Notes: a model not told the origin generated them from the letters alone. A DNA stretch of 64,000 nucleotides from Flavobacterium psychrotolerans (GCF_003097635.1 NZ_QCZI01000002.1:62001-126000), one strand, 5' to 3'. Shown: positions 50,934 to 60,012, numbered from the stretch's first letter. Numbers and translations are program-made.

Positions 50934-53552
50934 CTACAACACGAAACGGTACGTTGCTTTAATTAAAAAAATGTTCTCCGGTTTTCTTCCTAAAATTTGA
51001 GAATCTAACCCCATAAACAAATCTTCTCTAGGGTTTGCGTTTCCGGTAATGCCTTGCGACCAAACCAAAAAGAGTTCCGAGCCCGGAATATATTCCCAAC
51101 GTAAAACCAAATTAGAACGGAATTGCACAAATGAGAAATCGGGATTTCCAATACTGTAATCTGCCGTTCCGTTAATGTCTTCATCGACAGAATAGGTGTT
51201 CTTTGAGGCATCAAAAGAAATCTGTTTCGCATCAAACAACGCCATTCGATCCCCATAATATTTAGCCGTAGGGTTTGTCACCCGATTAAAATCCTTGTAT
51301 CTCCCCTTAGAAATAAAAGGCTGTCCATAGTATTGGATCGTCAAATTTGGATTGATACTGTAATCCAAACGAATGGACGCACTCATTGTTCTTTGGTTCA
51401 AATCGGCCGTAATATATCTTGATTCTGAATTAAAACTGGTTTGTGTCACATATTGCGTCCTACTCTTGTTTGCGGCAAAATTCGGATTCAGCGAGACTGT
51501 TAAAGCATTAATGGGCTGATAGGTTACTCCAGTGCTAAATTCGGTATATGAAAACGAGTTGCTTTTTCCTTGCGATTCATAAATTGCAGCGTTAAACCTC
51601 AACTTCTTCCTGCTGTCTGTGTTTAGGGCAATGGAATTAAAAAGACTTTCAGAATACCGAAATCGGGGGCCTCCCTGCAAAACGGAATTGGAATAATTTA
51701 CCGGATTATAAATCACTAAAACATTAACATTCCAATTGTTTTTTAAACTGGCACCTGATCCAAGCGAGTATTGCATTTTATTAAAATTACCTTCAAAGTC
51801 ATAGCCTGAAAATTGTTCCAATCGGGAATCTATCCTCCTGAATTGTCCAAAAGGTTTTAAAGTTTGATGGGACAAAACAGCATACTGCCGAATTTCATCT
51901 GCCTGCCTTAAAAAACCAACATCGTTGAGTTCCAATTCTGGCGAACGCCAATTTATTGACCCATTATAACGCCAATTCCCAACACTTGCCTTTCCTATTT
52001 CTATTTTTCCTCCGGTTCCTGTGAGCGAAGTTCTATTAGGGTTTACGGATACATGTCCCGCATCAACTCTCTGAAACAAATGGGTAATGTTTTGTTGAGT
52101 AGCCGTAATCGCTTCTGTACTGCCTTGCACGTGACTCGCCACAAAATTTGATGCGAAATAATATTTTCTGTTTTTCCAATTGTGAAGAAAATCAACCCCG
52201 GCGCCATATGCGTCTTTGTGAAGGAAATTCAATTCGGTACTTTCTAAATTTCTATTGGTTGCGGTAATAATGCCACCTATAAAACTATTCTTATTATTAA
52301 AATCTTTTTGAGCCCTACCAACAAAATAATTGGTGAGCGGTTCTACCAATTCTTTACTTCTGTTACCATTCTCATCCATTTTGGCAAACTCTTTATTGGT
52401 TACGCTTTCTAAAATACCCAAAGACCATCCGCTTTTCGTTTTTCCACTAAACTTAGCCGCACCTAAAATTGCGGTGTTATCTGGAAAATCAATAAAAGTT
52501 CCATTTGCTTTTTTGGGATACCCTTGAGGATTTCGGCCAATTCTTCGAGAATAAAACAAATTATCCTGACCATCGGCGAAATTGTAATTGAAAATATTTT
52601 TGTTTTCGACGAAAAAAGGGCGCTGCTCTTGAAAAAATATTTGAAAACCGTCCAAGGCTATTGCGGCAGGATCAGCTTCAACCTGACCAAAATCGGGGTT
52701 TATGGTTAAGTCCAACGTTAAATCATTGGTGATTCCCACCTTAGCATCCAAGCCTCCGTTTAATTTAAAATCGTTACCTGTTCGGAACGGATTGCCCGCC
52801 TCTCTGGGATACGTTTTTAATTTTGAAGTAAAAAAGGGTTGGATTTCTATTTGTCCTTGAGGTACTAAATTTTTCAACCCATGCAACTCGCCAAATTCGC
52901 TGACCCAGCCCGGAGCATCTAAAGGAATCCGCTGCCAAACGGAACGTTCCTCTGTCCTGAAATACCTTCTTGTTGATTGCAATCCCCAAACTTGATCTGT
53001 ATCATTTCCGAATTTTAGCTGGCTCAACGGAATTTTTATTTCTGCTGTCCACCCTTCCTTGTCAATATTTGTTTTTAGGTACCAAATGGGATTCCAATTT
53101 CCCTCCCAACTGTTTCCATTATCAGAAATGAACCCGTCGCTTTTTACCCCTGCAACGGATGCCGAAAAAGAAAAACTGGTGCGCTTATCGCCATGACTAT
53201 CCAGATTAATCTCTATCCAATCCCCTTCAAAACCATCCCGTCTAGACAATCTCTTCACGATTTCCTTTGGATCTTTATCGTAACATCGAAAAGCAAAATA
53301 GATAAATTCTTTATCGTAAACAATTTTGAACTTCGTTTGCTCTATTGGTGGTGTGTTTTCATCCGGTAAATTTTCTATATAATCACCCGTCCAATCTACA
53401 ATATCCCAACTCGAGTCGGTTAGAAGTCCATCTATAATTGGCGGTGCTAAAGTTTCTAACGATTTTGTAGTATATATTTTCTTTTCGACTTTAGCTGCTT
53501 GTTGCCCAAAAGTGCATTGGAAAATAAATACAAATAACAGAATGTATCTCAT
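50934..53552 (-). CDS. DUF5916 outer-membrane protein with CBM9-like N-terminal domain
   Basis: This 872-residue protein has a signal peptide (1-16, ending TFGQQ). A CBM9-like beta-sandwich (about 35-220) begins PPIIDGLLTDSSWDIVDWTGDY and continues with the FKIVYDKEFIYFAFRCYDKDP block. The DUF5916 part has NPDFGQVEADPAAIALDGFQIFFQEQRPFFVENKNIF in pieces and then a long beta-barrel-like region ending in an aromatic strand (IFLIKATYRFVL). It is probably an outer-membrane protein of unknown cargo. The upstream region is an unusually A+T-rich 500 bases. Confidence 0.88.
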   Translation of the reverse strand: MRYILLFVFIFQCTFGQQAAKVEKKIYTTKSLETLAPPIIDGLLTDSSWDIVDWTGDYIENLPDENTPPIEQTKFKIVYDKEFIYFAFRCYDKDPKEIVKRLSRRDGFEGDWIEINLDSHGDKRTSFSFSASVAGVKSDGFISDNGNSWEGNWNPIWYLKTNIDKEGWTAEIKIPLSQLKFGNDTDQVWGLQSTRRYFRTEERSVWQRIPLDAPGWVSEFGELHGLKNLVPQGQIEIQPFFTSKLKTYPREAGNPFRTGNDFKLNGGLDAKVGITNDLTLDLTINPDFGQVEADPAAIALDGFQIFFQEQRPFFVENKNIFNYNFADGQDNLFYSRRIGRNPQGYPKKANGTFIDFPDNTAILGAAKFSGKTKSGWSLGILESVTNKEFAKMDENGNRSKELVEPLTNYFVGRAQKDFNNKNSFIGGIITATNRNLESTELNFLHKDAYGAGVDFLHNWKNRKYYFASNFVASHVQGSTEAITATQQNITHLFQRVDAGHVSVNPNRTSLTGTGGKIEIGKASVGNWRYNGSINWRSPELELNDVGFLRQADEIRQYAVLSHQTLKPFGQFRRIDSRLEQFSGYDFEGNFNKMQYSLGSGASLKNNWNVNVLVIYNPVNYSNSVLQGGPRFRYSESLFNSIALNTDSRKKLRFNAAIYESQGKSNSFSYTEFSTGVTYQPINALTVSLNPNFAANKSRTQYVTQTSFNSESRYITADLNQRTMSASIRLDYSINPNLTIQYYGQPFISKGRYKDFNRVTNPTAKYYGDRMALFDAKQISFDASKNTYSVDEDINGTADYSIGNPDFSFVQFRSNLVLRWEYIPGSELFLVWSQGITGNANPREDLFMGLDSQILGRKPENIFLIKATYRFVL

Positions 53553-54051
53553 GCCTAAAATGAATTATTCTTTTTATGTAATAAATCTATGGATATATAA
53601 ATGTGCTAAAGGTATTTCTCTTTTTTAGACATCCAACAACCCCTTATTTAAACAACCTTATTTCTATTGCAAACGACATTTTGCACTTAAACCTAAATTC
53701 GATTAAATAGCTTCTTTCATAAAACGACAATTTATTAATTATCAGTAATGATTTAACTATTCAATTAAATTTTTAAATAATTTTTATTAATGTTTTAATA
53801 AATTTTATTAATTTTTTGATACTTATTAATAATATTTATAGTCTTATTATTAATACTTTTAAAAATACTATCTATTTTTTAATGAATATTAGCAATCTAT
53901 TAATGATCCACCTATTTTTAATTATTAATTGAATCGAAATAGACTTCAATGAGTTTCGTTTTTTAAATTCCTAAAGTCGTTTTTTGCATCAAAACAATTT
54001 TGATTGTAAAACAAAACACTAGCTTTACGTTTCTGAAAATAAATTGGGAAA
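53553..54051. other. Extremely A+T-rich 499-base intergenic region
   Basis: This region separates the divergent DUF5916 and LytS-like genes. From about 53730 to 53935 it is almost only A and T, with many TTATTAAT and TTAATAAT repeats in both directions. No gene, tRNA or clear terminator was seen. A near-consensus minus-strand box (TACCTTTA) lies about 60 bases upstream of the DUF5916 start. Confidence 0.6.
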
Positions 54052-55122
54052 ATGAATCATTTATCTGTCTATTCCTGGAGTAGATTCCAAAAAATTAAAA
54101 TGTACACCTTCTATTGGATAGGTTACGTCATCTTGTTTGGCTTAATTCAGGGATTGCCTTACAGGGATTTTTTAATGCCCTTAAGAAACGAGTGTTTCAG
54201 CCTATTTCCTAAAATTCTATTTGTAGTTTTAATCGTAGAAGTGTTAATGTCCAAGCTGTTATTTCAAAAAAAAACAGCCCTCTTTATTATTATTTATGTT
54301 CTTCTGATTCTTTTTTTCGCCTTCGTTCAAAGACTGATAGACAACTACATTATTATTGCCTACTATTTAACGGATTGGAAAATGGAGCCTCTATTATCGG
54401 TTCCCGTATATTTATATAATGTGATAAAATTACAATTCGTTGTTACCATTCCGCTAACGATTAAACTTTTTTATTATTTATCCGAAGAAAAAAACAGAGT
54501 CCAATCCATCCTCTCTGAAAAACTGCAAGCCGAAGTATTTTCGTTAAGAAACCAGTTCCATCCGCATTTTTTGTTCAATGTACTCAATAGTTTATATTCC
54601 AAAATCTTAAGCAAATCAGACGATTCCGCCGATATTGTACTCAAAATATCCGATTTTCTTCGGTATTCTGTTTATGAAGTGAACACTAAAAATATTCCTT
54701 TAGAAAAAGAAATTGAATATCTAAAAAACTATATTTCCTTGCAACAATTGCGATTTGACAACCGATTGGAAATCAGTTTCAGCACCAACGGAATCACGGA
54801 AAACCAAACTATCGAGCCTTTTTTGATACTTCCTTTTATTGAAAACAGTTTCAAATATGGCTTAGATGATGTAAATTCAAAAGCCTGGATTACCATTTCC
54901 ATAGCGGTAACAGAAGAATGGCTCATTATTAAAATTGCAAATAGCTTGCCTTCAAATTTTATAAAAAACAATACAGCGGAAAATCCGTACAGCGGAGTTG
55001 GAATTGCAAATGTAAAAAGGAGATTGGAATTACTGTATCCGGATCAACATATTTTGACCCTCAAAGACGATGTAGATTCCTTTTTTGTTTCATTAAAAAT
55101 AAAGATGAATGACGCCCAGTAG
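54052..55122 (+). CDS. LytS-family sensor histidine kinase
   Basis: This 356-residue protein has four transmembrane helices in the first 145 residues and a short linker. The His_kinase domain has the phospho-acceptor His170 in NQFHPHFLFNVLNSLYSKIL, and the HATPase region has the N-box LPFIENSFKYGL and G-box GVGIANVKRRLELLY. It has no large extracellular sensor, so the signal is read in or near the membrane. The stop overlaps the following response-regulator gene by 14 bases. Confidence 0.93.
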   Translation: MNHLSVYSWSRFQKIKMYTFYWIGYVILFGLIQGLPYRDFLMPLRNECFSLFPKILFVVLIVEVLMSKLLFQKKTALFIIIYVLLILFFAFVQRLIDNYIIIAYYLTDWKMEPLLSVPVYLYNVIKLQFVVTIPLTIKLFYYLSEEKNRVQSILSEKLQAEVFSLRNQFHPHFLFNVLNSLYSKILSKSDDSADIVLKISDFLRYSVYEVNTKNIPLEKEIEYLKNYISLQQLRFDNRLEISFSTNGITENQTIEPFLILPFIENSFKYGLDDVNSKAWITISIAVTEEWLIIKIANSLPSNFIKNNTAENPYSGVGIANVKRRLELLYPDQHILTLKDDVDSFFVSLKIKMNDAQ

Positions 55123-55840
55123 AACCAATTGCATCATTATAGAAGACGAGCTGCCAGCATCGATATTGCTTGAAATGCACATTGCCAAATTTGATTTCTT
55201 GGATTTGAAAGGGAAATTCATGAGTGTGAATAATGCACTCCATACCCTCAAGACACAAAAAATAGACCTTGTCTTTCTGGACATCAATTTGCCCGGAAAA
55301 TCAGGAATTGAATTTGCGAAATCACTACCAAAAGATATTGGAATCATTTTTACAACCGCCAATCCTGAACATGCCTTAGAAGGATTTGAGTTAGACGCAG
55401 TGGATTATTTATTGAAACCCATTTCATTGGAGCGCTTTTCAAAAGCAATACACAAGTATTCTAAGATTCAAAAAACAAGTCAGGAAACGGAACAATTAAA
55501 TCAAGCTGAAGCCAGTCGATCTTTTGTCTTTGTGAAGTGCGAAAGAAAAATGCTTAAATTGTATCTGGATGAAATTGACTATTTTGAATCGCAGGGCAAT
55601 TATCTCCTGATTTATACTGAAACGGGATGTTACAAAACCTATCAGTCCATAACAGAAATGGAAGAGAAACTACCAGAAGGATTGTTTGGCAGAATCCACC
55701 GTTCCTTTTTGGTAACCATCAAAAAAGTCACACAATTCAACAGCCGAACAGTAACCATTCAGAATAAGAATCTGCCTATTGGCAGACTTTATGCCACATC
55801 AACTGCCCATTTGCTTCAATCGATACTAAAAGACAAATAA
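55109..55840 (+). CDS. LytTR-family response regulator
   Basis: This 243-residue protein has a receiver domain (about 7-120, acidic pair Glu12-Asp13, phospho-acceptor Asp58 in LVFLDINLPG, conserved Lys in DYLLKPISLERF). A LytTR DNA-binding domain follows (about 135-240: FVFVKCERKMLKLYLDEIDYFESQGNY in pieces, GLFGRIHRSFLV). It is encoded with the kinase at 54052 (14-base overlap), forming a two-component pair. Targets are unknown. It converges on the LacI-type gene with a 3-base gap between stops. Confidence 0.93.
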   Translation: MTPSRTNCIIIEDELPASILLEMHIAKFDFLDLKGKFMSVNNALHTLKTQKIDLVFLDINLPGKSGIEFAKSLPKDIGIIFTTANPEHALEGFELDAVDYLLKPISLERFSKAIHKYSKIQKTSQETEQLNQAEASRSFVFVKCERKMLKLYLDEIDYFESQGNYLLIYTETGCYKTYQSITEMEEKLPEGLFGRIHRSFLVTIKKVTQFNSRTVTIQNKNLPIGRLYATSTAHLLQSILKDK

Positions 55841-55843
55841 CAA

Positions 55844-56866
55844 TTACAACTTCCTTGTCGATTCCCTTTGTCTCAATTCTGTTTTAATAACGGTAGTCGT
55901 GTTCGAATGTGTTTCCTCTTTGCTCTCTAGCCTGGAAATAAGTAATTTTGCGGCGGCTTCCCCTATTTCTGGTCCGTGTTGGCTCACAGTTGACAAACTT
56001 GGAGACAATCTTCTGGACCATACACCATCTGCAAAACCAATAATGGACAAGTTTTCCGGAATTGCATACCCATTTTTTAAACCCAATTTTATTGCAGAAA
56101 CCGAAGTGTGTTCATCTAATGCAAAAACACCGTCAATTTTGTGTTTTGCAAATAATAATTTTGCTTTACTGTCAAAATCTTCATCCGAATCGGTCAGGAT
56201 AATTATATCATCGTTTAGAGCGATATTGTTTTTTTCCAAAGCCTGAAAAAAGCCTTTCGCTCTCAATTTCCCCACGCTCAAATTATCAATTGCCGAAAAC
56301 ATTGCGATTTTTTTACAACCAATATTTATTAAATGCTGCGTGGCTTCAACAGACGATTCGAAATCATCAACAATTACCTTATCGCAATTCACCTCTTCAG
56401 AAATCCTGTCGAACATCACAATTGGTGTCCCTTCATTAATAATATCATTAAAATGAGAGAACTCCTGTAATTTTTGGGCTTCTTCAGAAACGGACAAAAT
56501 AAATCCATCAATGGTGCCATTGCTCAACATTTCTAAGGTGTTAATTTCTTTCTCTAAGGATTCATTAGAAATACACGTTATAACATTGTAGCCTTTCTCT
56601 TCAGCCACTTTTTCAATTCCAGTAAAAACCTTAGCGAAAAATGAATTCAAAATATTGGGAATAATCACACCAATGGTCTTGGTTTTCCTGTTTTTAAGAT
56701 TCAAACCTATAATATTAGGCTTGTAATTTTTAAGTTTGGCATATTCCTTAACCTTAATTTTAGTTTGCTCACTAATTTCCGGACTGTCGTTTAGGGCTTT
56801 AGAAACGGTAGAAACCGAAACTTGAAGTTCTTTAGCGATTTGTTTTAGAGTTGCTTTTGGTTTCAT
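55844..56866 (-). CDS. LacI-family transcriptional regulator (second paralogue)
   Basis: This 340-residue protein is closely related to the regulator at 11324. The HTH is TLKQIAKELQVSVSTVSKAL and the core has TIGVIIPNILNSFFAKVF, IDGFILSVSEEAQ, PIVMFDRI, IDGVFALDEHTSVSAI and LSIIGFADGVW. The shared blocks are long and in the same order. No sugar-use gene is adjacent. It may regulate a distant locus or cross-talk with the maltose regulator, because the recognition helix (SVSTVSKAL versus SISTVSKSL) differs at few positions. Confidence 0.9.
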   Translation of the reverse strand: MKPKATLKQIAKELQVSVSTVSKALNDSPEISEQTKIKVKEYAKLKNYKPNIIGLNLKNRKTKTIGVIIPNILNSFFAKVFTGIEKVAEEKGYNVITCISNESLEKEINTLEMLSNGTIDGFILSVSEEAQKLQEFSHFNDIINEGTPIVMFDRISEEVNCDKVIVDDFESSVEATQHLINIGCKKIAMFSAIDNLSVGKLRAKGFFQALEKNNIALNDDIIILTDSDEDFDSKAKLLFAKHKIDGVFALDEHTSVSAIKLGLKNGYAIPENLSIIGFADGVWSRRLSPSLSTVSQHGPEIGEAAAKLLISRLESKEETHSNTTTVIKTELRQRESTRKL

Positions 56867-56944
56867 AATGGTTTTATTGAGCTGTAAAAATAAGAAAACA
56901 ATTCATATAATTTTTTTTTGAAGCAAAAGGTTCGTGAATTTTTA

Positions 56945-57037
56945 CAAGTCCCGTTCCTGCTGTCCGTTTCAATCTTCCCTTTTTAGATTTGCTTCACAAT
57001 CTAAAAAGAGAAGGATTTCCGCTTCCATCAGGGCTAA
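56945..57037 (-). repeat. Dispersed intergenic repeat, copy B
   Basis: On the minus strand it reads TAGCCCTGATGGAAGCGGA, then an 11-bp stem (56979-56989 with 56998-57008), then ACGGACAGCAGGAACGGGA. The outer blocks correspond to those of copy A at 29003-29069, and the hairpin in the middle is unrelated in sequence. It lies between the LacI-type gene and the rplM promoter. Confidence 0.75.
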
Positions 57038-57122
57038 AAGACAAATCATTTTAACTTCTATAATTTTCGCCAAAAAAAATAAACAACACAAAAACAAACA
57101 CTTAAAATAAATTTTACAGCTA

Positions 57123-57153
57123 TTTGTATTTAAAATAAATATTTGTACTTTTG
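57123..57153 (+). promoter_or_regulatory. Promoter of the ribosomal protein operon
   Basis: TTTG at 57123-57126 (-33 element), a 19-base spacer, then TACTTTTG at 57146-57153 (-7 element) followed by CAACCCC. Both parts of the Bacteroidota promoter are present, so this is the clearest promoter in the window. The start codon of rplM is 43 bases downstream. Confidence 0.85.
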
Positions 57154-57196
57154 CAACCCCTTTATTGGGGATGGAATGTTTAATTAAAATAATATT

Positions 57197-57652
57197 ATGG
57201 ACGCATTAAGCTACAAGACACAATCAGCCAGCAAAGCCACTATTACAAAAGAGTGGATTGTTGTAGACGCTGACGGTCATAACTTAGGTCGTCTTGCATC
57301 AAAGGTCGCTATGATCCTTAGAGGCAAGTACAAGCCAAGTTACACACCACACGTGGACTGCGGAGATAACGTAATTGTTATCAACTCAGAAAAAATCAAC
57401 CTTACAGGTACCAAAATGGACGACAAAACTTATGTACGTCACACAGGGTATCCAGGAGGACAAAGAACTTTAACCGCTAAAGTATTGCAAAGCAAAAACC
57501 CTGCATTACTAGTGGAAAAAGCAGTAAAAGGAATGTTACCTAAAAACAAATTAGGAGCAGAACTTTTCAGAAATTTAAATGTTGTTGTAGGATCAGAGCA
57601 CAAACAAGGCGCTCAAAAACCTAAAACAGTTAACCTTAACGATCTTAAGTAA
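57197..57652 (+). CDS. rplM: 50S ribosomal protein L13
   Basis: This 151-residue protein has the L13 pattern WIVVDADGHNLGRLASKVAMILRGK, YTPHVDCGDNVIVINSEKI, GYPGGQR and VEKAVKGMLPKNKLGAELFRNL. It is an early assembly protein of the large subunit. Its stop codon TAA shares its last A with the ATG of rpsI, so the two are co-translated. Confidence 0.98.
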   Translation: MDALSYKTQSASKATITKEWIVVDADGHNLGRLASKVAMILRGKYKPSYTPHVDCGDNVIVINSEKINLTGTKMDDKTYVRHTGYPGGQRTLTAKVLQSKNPALLVEKAVKGMLPKNKLGAELFRNLNVVVGSEHKQGAQKPKTVNLNDLK

Positions 57653-58038
57653 TGGCTACAATTCACAAAATCGGTAGAAGAAAATGTGCTGTTGCACGTG
57701 TTTACGTTTCTGAAGGAACAGGAACAATCACTGTAAACAAAAAACCATTTGCAACTTATTTCCCGACTGCAACTTTACAGTACAAAGTGTTACAACCAAT
57801 GTCTATGACAGAAAACGTAACTAACTATGATGTAAAAGTAAATGTATACGGAGGAGGTTCAACAGGTCAAGCAGAAGCTGTTCGTATGGCTTTAGCAAGA
57901 GTAATGTGTGAAGTTGGCGAAGGAAACAGAGCTATACTTAAACCACAAGGTTTATTAACAAGAGATCCAAGAATGGTTGAACGTAAAAAATTCGGTCAGA
58001 AAAAAGCTCGTAAGAGATTCCAATTCTCTAAACGTTAA
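57652..58038 (+). CDS. rpsI: 30S ribosomal protein S9
   Basis: This 128-residue protein has HKIGRRKCAVARVYVSEGTGTITVN at the start, GGGSTGQAEAVRMALARVM in the middle and the basic tail PRMVERKKFGQKKARKRFQFSKR, whose end reaches the P-site tRNA. It overlaps rplM by one base. Confidence 0.98.
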   Translation: MATIHKIGRRKCAVARVYVSEGTGTITVNKKPFATYFPTATLQYKVLQPMSMTENVTNYDVKVNVYGGGSTGQAEAVRMALARVMCEVGEGNRAILKPQGLLTRDPRMVERKKFGQKKARKRFQFSKR

Positions 58039-58046
58039 TAGTACCT

Positions 58047-58176
58047 GTCTTGTGCAATTGGTACAAGACCTATTGATGATCATTAAATTAAAAACAATGT
58101 TGTTGTTGTCAAGCCGAGGCTTGAAATTAGTTTAGCATCTAAATGTGTACAGCCGGGAAACCGCCATTTATACATT
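58047..58176 (+). promoter_or_regulatory. Structured leader upstream of rpsB (candidate S2 autoregulatory element)
   Basis: The 169-base gap between rpsI and rpsB holds three helices. Helix one is GTCTTGT/ACAAGAC (58047-58053 with 58063-58069). Helix two is TCAAGC/GCTTGA with loop CGAG (58109-58124). Helix three is AATGTGTA/TATACATT (58142-58149 with 58169-58176), enclosing CGG-GAAA-CCG with a GNRA tetraloop (58154-58163). None is followed by a T-run. S2 autoregulates rpsB-tsf in E. coli, so an RNA target is plausible here. Confidence 0.5.
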
Positions 58177-58207
58177 GCTAATCAACAGAACGTAAACTAA
58201 ACAAAAA

Positions 58208-59017
58208 ATGTCAAACAAAGTAGAAGTAAAAGAATTACTAGAAGCAGGTGTTCACTTCGGACACATGACTAGAAAATGGGATCCAAACATGGCCCCTTAC
58301 ATTTATATGGAGCGTAATGGTATTCACATTATCAATCTATATAAAACTGCAGCTAAAATTGAAGAAGCGAATGAAGCTTTGAAAAAAATCGCTGCATCCG
58401 GTAGAAAAATACTATTCGTAGCTACCAAAAAACAAGCAAAAGACATCGTTGCTGAAAAAGCAAAAGCTGCAAACATGCCATACATCACTGAAAGATGGCC
58501 TGGTGGAATGCTAACTAACTTCGTAACTATCCGTAAAGCTGTTAAAAAAATGGCAACTATTGATAAAATGAAGAAAGATGGTACATTCATGACCCTTTCT
58601 AAGAAAGAGCGTTTGCAAGTGGATCGTCTTCGTGCTAAATTAGAGAAAAACTTAGGTTCAATCGCTGACATGTCTAGACTACCTGCTGCATTGTTCGTAG
58701 TAGATATCAAAGCAGAACACATCGCAATAAAAGAAGCTCAAAAATTAAACATTCCAGTTTTTGCAATGGTTGATACCAATTCTGACCCACGTGAGGTAGA
58801 TTATGTTATCCCATCAAATGATGATGCTTCTAAATCAATCGATAAAATTTTATCTTTAGTGACTGCTGCAGTTATTGACGGACTTTCAAACAGAACTTCT
58901 GATAAAGAAGGAGATGAAAACGTTACTGAAACTGCAAAAGAGGCGGTAGCTGAAGTGGCTGCTCCAGAAGCAGTGGCTGTGGCTACTGAAACAGTAGAAA
59001 CTAAAACTGAAGAATAA
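58208..59017 (+). CDS. rpsB: 30S ribosomal protein S2
   Basis: This 269-residue protein has the S2 pattern LLEAGVHFGHMTRKWDPNMAPYIY, IHIINLYKTA, FVATKKQAKDIV, ITERWPGGMLTNFVTIRK and PVFAMVDTNSDPREVDYVIPSNDDA. The last 40 residues are an acidic Ala/Val/Glu-rich tail, typical for Bacteroidota S2. It needs S1 and is one of the last small-subunit proteins to bind. tsf follows after 98 bases. Confidence 0.98.
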   Translation: MSNKVEVKELLEAGVHFGHMTRKWDPNMAPYIYMERNGIHIINLYKTAAKIEEANEALKKIAASGRKILFVATKKQAKDIVAEKAKAANMPYITERWPGGMLTNFVTIRKAVKKMATIDKMKKDGTFMTLSKKERLQVDRLRAKLEKNLGSIADMSRLPAALFVVDIKAEHIAIKEAQKLNIPVFAMVDTNSDPREVDYVIPSNDDASKSIDKILSLVTAAVIDGLSNRTSDKEGDENVTETAKEAVAEVAAPEAVAVATETVETKTEE

Positions 59018-59055
59018 AACAACATTAGATTAAAGTCGTTTTGCTGATGCGTGTT

Positions 59056-59063
59056 TACTTTTG
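59056..59063 (+). promoter_or_regulatory. Promoter -7 box (TACTTTTG) for tsf
   Basis: This is a full TAnnTTTG match in the rpsB-tsf gap, 52 bases before the tsf start. It gives tsf a possible second source of transcripts beside read-through from rpsB. Confidence 0.55.
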
Positions 59064-59115
59064 TAGCCATTCTCAACAAAGCGACTTATTTTTTTAACAT
59101 TAAAATTATACAAAT

Positions 59116-59940
59116 ATGGCAACTATAACTGCTGCAGACGTAAATAAATTAAGAACAATCACAGGAGCAGGAATGATGGACTGCAAGAAAGCACTTGTAG
59201 AATCAGACGGAGATTTCGATTTAGCCATTGAAAATCTTCGTAAAAAAGGACAAAAAGTAGCTGCAAACCGTTCCGACAGAGAATCTACTGAAGGTGCTGC
59301 AATTGCTGTTGTAAATGCTGACAAAACTGCCGGTGTAGTTATTACTTTAAACTGTGAAACTGACTTCGTAGGGATGAACGAAAATTTTGTGAAAATGGCT
59401 ACTGAAATGGCTAATTTAGCATTGAACTTCAATACAAAAGAAGAATTTTTAGCTGCTGATTTCAACGGAATCACTGTTGCTGAGAAATTAATTGAACAAA
59501 CTGGAGTTATCGGAGAAAAACTAGAAATTAGAACTTTCGAAAAATTAGAAGGTGCTTTCATCGGGTCTTACATCCATTCTGGAAATAAAATTGCAACTTT
59601 AGTTTCATTGTCAGCTGTTGTTGCTGATGGAGATGAAGCTGCTAGAAACATAGCCATGCAAGCGGCAGCAATGAACCCAATTGCTTTGAATGAAGCAGGT
59701 GTAGATTCAGAAACTATTGCCAAGGAAATTGAAATTGCAAAAGATCTTTTGCGTCAAGAAGGAAAACCAGAAGCTATGTTAGACAGTATCTCAAAAGGAA
59801 AACTAGCTCGTTTCTTTAAAGACAATACTTTAGTAAACCAAGATTATATTAAAGACAGCAAATTAAGCGTAGCGAACTACATTAAATCTGTTGATGCTAA
59901 TTTAACCGTAACGGGTTTCAAAAGAGCAGCTTTAGGATAA
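59116..59940 (+). CDS. tsf: Elongation factor Ts
   Basis: This 274-residue protein has an N-terminal UBA-like domain (TAADVNKLRTITGAGMMDCKKALVE) and the catalytic TDFV motif (CETDFVGMNENFVKMA). The dimerisation/core domain follows, ending SVANYIKSVDANLTVTGFKRAALG. It exchanges GDP for GTP on EF-Tu. It follows rpsB as in most bacteria and ends at an intrinsic terminator. Confidence 0.98.
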   Translation: MATITAADVNKLRTITGAGMMDCKKALVESDGDFDLAIENLRKKGQKVAANRSDRESTEGAAIAVVNADKTAGVVITLNCETDFVGMNENFVKMATEMANLALNFNTKEEFLAADFNGITVAEKLIEQTGVIGEKLEIRTFEKLEGAFIGSYIHSGNKIATLVSLSAVVADGDEAARNIAMQAAAMNPIALNEAGVDSETIAKEIEIAKDLLRQEGKPEAMLDSISKGKLARFFKDNTLVNQDYIKDSKLSVANYIKSVDANLTVTGFKRAALG

Positions 59941-59971
59941 TCTATTCTGACCTATTCCAGATTCTAAATAC

Positions 59972-60010
59972 AAATCCCATTTTAAATTTAATTTTGAAAT
60001 GGGATTTTTG
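59972..60010 (+). terminator. Intrinsic terminator of the rpsB-tsf operon
   Basis: AAATCCCATTT pairs with AAATGGGATTT (11 bp, 14-base loop) and is followed by T residues, 31 bases after the tsf stop. The promoter box of the next gene follows at once. Confidence 0.88.
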
Positions 60011-60012
60011 TT

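Noticed and set aside
53937..53975. Terminator-like CGAAA/TTTCG pair with T-run in the A+T-rich gap
   Set aside because: The stem is only 5 bp with a 14-base loop, and no gene ends nearby on that strand.
58324..58722. Long antisense ORFs within rpsB and tsf
   Set aside because: They mirror the codon pattern of strongly conserved genes on the other strand and have no recognisable domains.
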